Source: Pseudocercospora fijiensis CIRAD86 (Eukaryota; Ascomycota; Dothideomycetes; Mycosphaerellales; Mycosphaerellaceae). From it: DNA of 64,000 bases. The stretch covers positions 6,758,500-6,822,499 of the forward strand of contig NW_006921533.1 of assembly GCF_000340215.1 (NCBI RefSeq), in the 5' to 3' direction. The notes below the pieces were generated by a model. That model did not search any database and was not told where the DNA came from. It saw only the letters and a list, made by a program, of their open reading frames with translations. Shown here piece by piece: positions 58,821 through 64,000 of the stretch (position 1 is the first letter of the stretch; the number at the start of each line of letters is the position of its first letter). The position numbers were made by a program, and so were the translations under genes.

Positions 58821-60791
58821 CTAGCCGGCTGCGAAAGTACTCTTCTTGCGGAGTGCTTCTCCGTACCACCAGAGAATGAAAGGCGCTGGGAAGCCAATAG
58901 CAATTCCGACAAATGCCAGCGTGGTATTTCCCCATCCGTAGCCGAGTGCTTGATACATCTGATCTGCGAAGAGCGGGAAAGCGAAACCTCCCAGGGATCG
59001 GAAGACCGCAGTTGCTGCAATCGCGGAGGCTGCGTAACGGGTGTACGCGTCGACCAGGTATGTTTGACAATTCTGGAAGACCAGTTGATTTCCTGCTGCG
59101 AAAATTGCTGTACCGATGTTTGGCACGATCCAGTGGGTCTTGTATTGCGCAGACCAGCCGTAAATTAGGAGTCCGACAGGAACCATGACTGCACCTGGGA
59201 ACATCAGAGGAACACGGAATTCACTTCGTCCTTGGTCGTTGTTCTTCGCCTTCAGCTTCTTGTAAATCCTGTCTGCGAATCTGGCAGCGACTTGAGTTCC
59301 GAGGAAGAATCCGAGACCGAGAGAAATATAGTTGAGACCACCGATAGCTGGACCTTCGCCGTAGACTCTCATCCACAGCACTGGGAATGAAGCCAAGACC
59401 AGGTAAAGCACGCCGTAGACGTAGCCGATGTAGAGCGCCAGAACTTGCACGATTGGCTGCGTGAAGAGCAGGATGAATGGTCGCTTGAATGCAACGCCAA
59501 TGTGGTTTGCAAGACTTCGAGATGGGTTGTCAAATTCAGTGCGAAGCTCTTTGTTCCCAGTAATCTTGATGAGCTGCTTCTTCTTCTTGCTCAAGACAGC
59601 GGCAGCGTATGTCTCCTTGAGGAAGAACCAGCCAAGAAGCTGAACAAATACTGCTGCGATCGACGTGGAGTAGAAGACCCATCTCCAGGTTGAGTATTGA
59701 GCAATGAAACCACCAGCGATTGGACCAATTGCCGGACCGAGTAGAGGCGCAAGCGAGTAGAAAGCCATAGCCTTACCACGCTCCGTGGGCAGCCAGATAT
59801 CTGCAAGAACGCCACCACCAATACCGAGTGGCGCACTGCCTCCAAGACCAGCCAGGAAGCGGAACGCAACGAGTGTGCCCGTGTTGTTTGCGAAACCACA
59901 AGCGAGGTTGAACGCGAAGTAGAACAAATTGCTGAGCTGCAGGACGATTCGTCGACCGAAAAGCTCAGAAAGTGGGCCGAGAGCCAGAGGTCCGATGGCA
60001 AACCCGAGAATGAACACAGACATGGCCAGTTCTGCTTGCATTCTGTCTGACGACTTGCTTGGGTCCAGTCCAAAGTCTGTCAAAACTTGCGTTAACGCTG
60101 GAGCGACCATGGAACTGGATACAGGTGAGATGAATGTGAACAACGAGACTGTGAGTGTTGCCATCCATCTCGCCTGCTTGGTCCAATTCTTCGGGTTGTC
60201 TGGATCGTCGGGGCCATCCCAAGTTACGAGATTGATATCCTTCTCGCCCTTTTTCGACCTTGAGGATGCGTTTCGTTTCACTGTTCCGTTTCTGCCCATC
60301 TTCGATGCATTTCGCACGATCTGTATTCGGCCAAAATCAGGCGCTTGTTGGCCTTGCTGTGGCCATCCCTGCTCCTCGTCATAGCCCGCCTCTGCCATCT
60401 CCTCCTCAAAATCTGCCTCCTCCTCGGCCTGGTAATCGTGTACAGCTCCGGCATAATAATCGAGATCGGAGACGATAAGATGCAAGTCGACAATACTTTC
60501 TCGCGGGCCACTCCTTTGTGATCGTACTGATCGATTTCGATTATGTTGTTGACCCTCCTTGAACCATTGCGGCGGCCTATTGGTCTTTGCATCTGCTACT
60601 GATCGTATGGGTTCGAATTCCTGTGATAGCCATGGAAACTCCTCGTGCGTGTCTCGATTAGGTCGTAATCTCGCCTGATCCATCTCCTCCACGGCCCTAT
60701 TCTGCAGGGCATATGAATCGTCGGTCCATCCACTGTAGCGACTGTTCCAAGACTTCACAGTCCCTACAGTACTTCTAGGAGTTTGTGACAT
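58821..60791 (-). CDS. MFS multidrug transporter, DHA1 family
   Basis: Intronless, 656 residues. A long hydrophilic N-terminus (about 205 residues) includes an acidic block (EEEADFEEEMAEAGYDEEQG). It is followed by the DHA1 signature WDGPDDPDNPKNW and twelve predicted TM segments. Visible motifs: LGPLSELFGRR (motif A, after TM2), FRFLAGLGGSAPLGIGGG (motif around TM4), LAPLLGPAIGPIAGGF (TM5, drug:H+ antiporter motif C), WRWVFYSTS, LKETYAAAVL, and YTRYAASAIAATAVFRSLGG near TM11. It is a typical plasma-membrane drug:proton antiporter of the azole/fungicide resistance type. Substrate cannot be read from sequence. All motifs are intact and the start is the first ATG. Confidence 0.93.
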   Translation of the reverse strand: MSQTPRSTVGTVKSWNSRYSGWTDDSYALQNRAVEEMDQARLRPNRDTHEEFPWLSQEFEPIRSVADAKTNRPPQWFKEGQQHNRNRSVRSQRSGPRESIVDLHLIVSDLDYYAGAVHDYQAEEEADFEEEMAEAGYDEEQGWPQQGQQAPDFGRIQIVRNASKMGRNGTVKRNASSRSKKGEKDINLVTWDGPDDPDNPKNWTKQARWMATLTVSLFTFISPVSSSMVAPALTQVLTDFGLDPSKSSDRMQAELAMSVFILGFAIGPLALGPLSELFGRRIVLQLSNLFYFAFNLACGFANNTGTLVAFRFLAGLGGSAPLGIGGGVLADIWLPTERGKAMAFYSLAPLLGPAIGPIAGGFIAQYSTWRWVFYSTSIAAVFVQLLGWFFLKETYAAAVLSKKKKQLIKITGNKELRTEFDNPSRSLANHIGVAFKRPFILLFTQPIVQVLALYIGYVYGVLYLVLASFPVLWMRVYGEGPAIGGLNYISLGLGFFLGTQVAARFADRIYKKLKAKNNDQGRSEFRVPLMFPGAVMVPVGLLIYGWSAQYKTHWIVPNIGTAIFAAGNQLVFQNCQTYLVDAYTRYAASAIAATAVFRSLGGFAFPLFADQMYQALGYGWGNTTLAFVGIAIGFPAPFILWWYGEALRKKSTFAAG

Positions 60792-62513
60792 GGTGTCGAA
60801 CTGTCGACGGGTCAGGAAAGGGAATGTTGGGACGTAAGGCGCCTCTGAGCGCAGCCAAGGTGCTGCCGTGTATATGTGGCAGCGGCCCTCGCATCTCCCT
60901 ACTCTGCTTCCGGTATCGCGGCGTCAGAGTCCACGCTGCGGCGTATGACAGCCGTGCACACGCGATCGTCTCCATCCTGCTGGACGACGTAGCCCAGAAC
61001 CGTTGCCCGAAACGTGTGAAGCATCCGTAATCCCTGGCTATGCACGCACATGTTTAGCTGAGCGTGCTCATTTTTAGGCTTTGCACATCGCCAAGCGAAG
61101 CTAGCGTGATCGGATAACTGTGGAGCAGGCTCGGACATGACTATTTCGAGCACCACTGCCTCAGAATCCATCGATCTGACAGGCTGACGATGTGCGTTCA
61201 TCTTCCGCTGTGCAGATCTCCTCCGATTAGGGGCAGGGAGGACAACGGTGGAGCCGGACTGCATCCCAAGTTGCTGCTGCTGCCTTTTCACAAGACTGGC
61301 GCCGGCGGATTTATGCCTAAGCCTTGCTGTCCTTCACAACGCCATCGTGCTGATGATGACGGCCGTGGTTACGGCTATGGAGAATCGCTGACACGAGCGG
61401 CATGACCGTAGAATATGTATGGGCTCTTGATCTCCGCTGCACCGACTCCACGGCTGCATATGCTGTACGCGACCCGGCACATTGTCCACCGAGCACGGCC
61501 ACGCCGTTGACGAAGTACAACAGCAGCAGAAGAGGTCGTGAGCAAGGAGTGCGGTCGTGAGAATATGCTACCGAACAGGCTTGCGGCATAGAAATTGGCA
61601 TGGCCTTTGGCGTGCACAGAGTTCGACGTGCTCCTCTTGATGAGTCAAGCAAGCACTCCTGTCATCCCTAAATTATCTCGCTTGTTGTCCCTTCGACGCC
61701 TCTGACTGAGTATCAAGTGAGGAGGTCTTCCATCTCCCTCCTCTTCTCCTTGTTCCTTCGTGCGTCGCAAGCCTGAGCTGACCGAGCTGCCGTGCGGTAG
61801 GTCTGGAACTACTTCTCAAATTCATCGCTTAGTAGTGCTGATCCTCACGTTCCTCGCATTCGCCCTGGCTCAAAATAGTGCAGGACGTTGACTATTGAAA
61901 GTCCGCTGCCGAGTGCGTCATTGTCGCGGAACGCCCACCGTTCAATTGCTTTTGATTTCGAGTGAGCAAAGGGGAGAAAAAGTTGCGCCTCAGGCCAACG
62001 CCAAGCTTTTCATCGGACTTGCCATGGTCGCACACGCCCGTCGGTTGGACATATACCAATGATCCGTATCGAGGTCTTGAGCATCTACAACAGGAATGCG
62101 TCGAAGTTCATTGGGAATGAGGAATCTGGGATGTACTGTCACAGTTGATCACTCTCTCAAACCGCTTCTGTACACGCTCAGCAGGAAGACTTGGATTTCG
62201 ACATATCTCGAAACATTATAGGTACCGAGGAGCTTCTACTTTGAGGCCAGGAGGGACTGAATAGTAGTAAACGCGGTATACACTTCTGTTACTGGTAAGA
62301 AGAATTGACTGTGTGGATGACATTCGATGTTGCATTATGAAGACAGCGTTAACTATGCCACGTCGACCAAACTATATGTTGACGACTATCATCTCTACAG
62401 CTCTGAGCTGTGTTGTGTTGCGAACCCACTTGTTTGGCGCTCTTTCCGCCAAAAATTGGGATTCTCAGTCCATTTCTACACTTATACCACGATTATACTA
62501 GGCCTACCACGCC
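60792..62513. other. long intergenic region upstream of MFS gene
   Basis: About 1.7 kb of normal-composition DNA, including the promoter of the second MFS gene on the left. Short frames lack domains. Nothing else is identified. Confidence 0.45.
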
Positions 62514-62519
62514 AAAAAA
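62514..62519 (-). terminator. oligo-T RNA polymerase III terminator
   Basis: Six T on the minus strand, starting five bases after the discriminator C73 of the tRNA-Pro gene. No run of four or more T occurs inside the gene or its introns. Confidence 0.75.
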
Positions 62520-62550
62520 GAAGTGGGTCAAACCGTGGATTGAACACGGG

Positions 62551-62601
62551 CTACATGAAAGTCAGCATGTGGTAGAAATTCGCTGGACCAGTTGGACGTA
62601 C
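62551..62601 (-). other. tRNA intron 3, spliceosomal-type, 51 nt
   Basis: GTACGT donor, GCTGAC branch-like motif 12 nt before the acceptor TAG. It separates GCGAGAGGT from CCCGTGTTC at the variable loop/T stem boundary. Confidence 0.7.
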
Positions 62602-62611
62602 ACCTCTCGCA

Positions 62612-62629
62612 ATTCGTTCTTAGGGTGAA
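62612..62629 (-). other. canonical tRNA intron at 37/38, 18 nt
   Basis: Follows G37 and precedes T38. CCCTAA inside it is complementary to TTAGGG of the anticodon loop, as usual for introns removed by the tRNA splicing endonuclease. Confidence 0.8.
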
Positions 62630-62642
62630 CCCTAAGCGAGAA

Positions 62643-62701
62643 CTGCCGATTGTCAGGACGCAAGGCCACAATCGCAACCAGGAAGCATGATGTCTACTCA
62701 C
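62643..62701 (-). other. tRNA intron 2, spliceosomal-type, 59 nt
   Basis: GTGAGT donor, CTGAC branch-like motif about 11 nt before the acceptor CAG. It separates GGTATGA from TTCTCGC in the 3' part of the D arm. Confidence 0.7.
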
Positions 62702-62720
62702 TCATACCACTAGACCATTT

Positions 62721-62774
62721 CTGTACGACGTTAGAACCTATGAGACGCAGACTGAACCAAACGGTTTAACTCAC
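62721..62774 (-). other. tRNA intron 1, spliceosomal-type, 54 nt
   Basis: GTGAGT donor, TTCTAAC branch-like motif ending 10 nt before the acceptor CAG. It separates GGTC from AAA of the acceptor 5' strand; only removal restores the seven-base-pair acceptor stem. Confidence 0.7.
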
Positions 62775-62778
62775 GACC

Positions 62779-63331
62779 GAGGGCAAGCGACACGCTTGAT
62801 TGGTCAGCTTGGATTTGCTGTTCTAACATGTAAGCTTGATTGAAGACATGGATCGATTCCGGAGCATCTCGAGCGTGAAGATTCCACTCTCGAGAGCTCA
62901 AAAGAGGCTCAGAGAATTTCCATGTCCAGTTGTATAGTCCCTATCAATTCCGAGCACCTCTTATAATCCGAACGGCGAGAAAAAAATGTATTGGAAGATT
63001 TCTAGCATCTTGGGCTTTCCCGGACCAACCTCCGGCCTTCTCCACCCTTCTGTACCGAACGTCTTGCACCTTACTCTTCACAGCTCTTTCCGTTCCTCAT
63101 GGTCCAGGAACAGGTCTCGCATTTCGAGGATGCTTGTTGACTGATAAGACAGAATCGTTCAGATGAAGCTGAGAAGAAGATGTCTGCAAACGTATTCTAA
63201 TGGAAGAAAAAGGAGAGCCGCACAATCGACCCGTGCCGGGAACGCCTACCAACGTCGATCCGCAAACAACACCGAAAGGAAAACATTTTCTCCTTCGATC
63301 GGGATCGCCGCTACAGTATAATCTTCCATAT
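62779..63331. other. intergenic region upstream of tRNA-Pro
   Basis: 5' flank of the tRNA gene and beyond. No TATA-like element is convincingly placed and no coding exon is recognised. Confidence 0.4.
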
Positions 63332-63761
63332 CTAGTCTCGACAATCATTCTTTGTCTCTGGACGACAAACGAGCCCGCGTGCTATTTTCATGCCGCTCGC
63401 GTTGGAGAAATAAATGCTCCTGAGCGACAGATAATAAGACCATGAAATCTTAGCGAGACGTGCAGCCATGAGCTCTTCTCTCCCAATGGCACCCAGAAGA
63501 CCGCCAATGATCGCAAATGGATCATCCTCTGGGTTCTCGATGATGTCGTAAACAGTAAAAATGCGCGTCGCAAATCATGTCCCAGTCTCGATGCTGTGAT
63601 CAGAAGTTTGAAGCGATGGACTGCAGATGAGATCAGCAGAGAGGTAGGCCGAGGGCGGTCGGAATTGCTTCTCCATTGATGGCGGCGCGACACTCTTGGT
63701 CGCTGTAGCGCTTGACTTTCAGCTTTACGAGCCAGTCCGTCATCTCTTCTGTGCCTGCCAT
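63332..63761 (-). pseudogene. possible frameshifted small gene, unknown family
   Basis: A 42-codon frame from ATG 63,761 (MAGTEEMTDWLVKLKVKRY...) ends at TGA 63,633-63,635. Further on, DWDMICDA is followed, one frameshift later, by IFTVYDIIENPEDDPFAIIG and GLLGAIGREELMAARLAKIS, then open to TAG at 63,332. The second stretch has strongly protein-like composition. An intron with acceptor CACAG or TGCAG could join the parts, but no donor restores one clean frame. Either a decayed gene or one with an unrecognised intron. Confidence 0.25.
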
Positions 63762-64000
63762 GATAATGCGAGTTGTGTGGAAGTCAAGGCGGGCGGGTAT
63801 GTGATGTGTTGAAATGGCACTCGCTCAGCCACAAGATGCGCGCACGCGTGATTTTGTGCGAGACGTCACAAGCCATTCCGGATTTACTGCTCATATTGCA
63901 TGTGAAAGTGGTCGTGAGTGAAGTGAGGTCCGAGCTCAATCCTCATCGTGTACCCAATCATCTAGACTCCGTTATATACACACTGCCCCGACTCCAAAAA
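63762..64000. other. right-edge intergenic sequence
   Basis: Normal-composition DNA at the window edge; no feature supported. Confidence 0.4.

Larger units (their letters stand above)
62525..62778 (-). tRNA. tRNA-Pro(AGG) with three extra spliceosomal-type introns
   Basis: Exons complement(62525-62550, 62602-62611, 62630-62642, 62702-62720, 62775-62778) give 72 nt. Acceptor GGTCAAA pairs perfectly with TTTGACC, followed by C73 as in eukaryotic Pro tRNAs. D region TGGTCTAGTGGTATGAT; anticodon stem CTCGC/GCGAG around loop TTAGGGT (anticodon AGG); variable AGGTC; T stem CCGTG/CACGG with loop TTCAATC. A canonical tRNA intron of 18 nt (62612-62629) lies between 37 and 38 and contains CCCTAA, able to pair with the anticodon loop. 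Three more interruptions are 62721-62774 (GTGAGT..CTAAC..CAG, splits the acceptor 5' strand), 62643-62701 (GTGAGT..CTGAC..CAG, in the D stem) and 62551-62601 (GTACGT..CTGAC..TAG, before the T stem). Box A (TGGTCTAGTGG) and box B (GTTCAATCC) are each intact. Confidence 0.8.

Noticed and set aside
60601..60625. GGGTTCGAATTCC resembling a tRNA box B
   Set aside because: Lies inside the intact MFS coding sequence and lacks other tRNA arms.
60899..61652. Several 80-130 codon frames on both strands upstream of the second MFS gene
   Set aside because: Overlapping, low-complexity, without introns or domains; consistent with chance in GC-balanced intergenic DNA.
62313..62628. Short plus-strand frames overlapping the tRNA-Pro gene
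   Set aside because: No protein features; the minus-strand tRNA structure explains the sequence.

Overview
The window is nuclear DNA of a filamentous ascomycete. It probably comes from a Dothideomycete-like plant-associated fungus; this is an inference from 46-59 nt introns with GT..CTRAY..AG signals, a secreted polygalacturonase, large DHA1-type MFS transporters and strong RIP (repeat-induced point mutation). Gene islands of normal composition lie at 1-3.49 kb, 7.42-9.57 kb and 49.2-64 kb. Between them are two repeat blocks in which CpA/TpG has largely become TpA while CpG is kept, so most Gln and Trp codons of the old transposon genes now read as stops.

Left island: a C2H2 zinc-finger gene runs off the left edge (minus strand). 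Next come a three-exon zinc alcohol dehydrogenase, a 3.93-kb Tc1/mariner-type DNA transposon with TIRs and a TA duplication, and a three-exon endopolygalacturonase.

Middle (9,568-48,179): one Ty1/copia retrotransposon with identical-length 128-bp LTRs and a TAGAT target duplication has been split twice. A Helitron (RepHel helicase, five 79-bp tandem repeats) sits between integrase and reverse transcriptase. A 24.4-kb terminal-inverted-repeat element sits between reverse transcriptase and RNase H. The giant element carries a Plavaka/KDZ-like transposase relic, an SNF2/DEAD-like helicase relic, other unrecognised ORF relics, 136-bp tandem repeats, a 93+93-bp palindrome, a 100-N assembly gap and, nested again, a Tad1-like LINE with a 15-bp target duplication.

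Right island: PAPS reductase (met16 type), a frameshifted PEP-mutase/isocitrate-lyase-family relic, an MFS transporter with one intron, a small two-exon gene of unknown function, a second intronless MFS transporter, and a tRNA-Pro(AGG) gene. The tRNA gene is the most unusual object seen. Besides the canonical 18-nt intron at position 37/38, its mature sequence is interrupted by three further segments of 54, 59 and 51 nt. Each begins GTGAGT or GTACGT, has a CTAAC/CTGAC branch-like motif and ends CAG/TAG, exactly like the neighbouring mRNA introns. Their removal gives a fully paired tRNA with C73 and an oligo-T stop five bases downstream.
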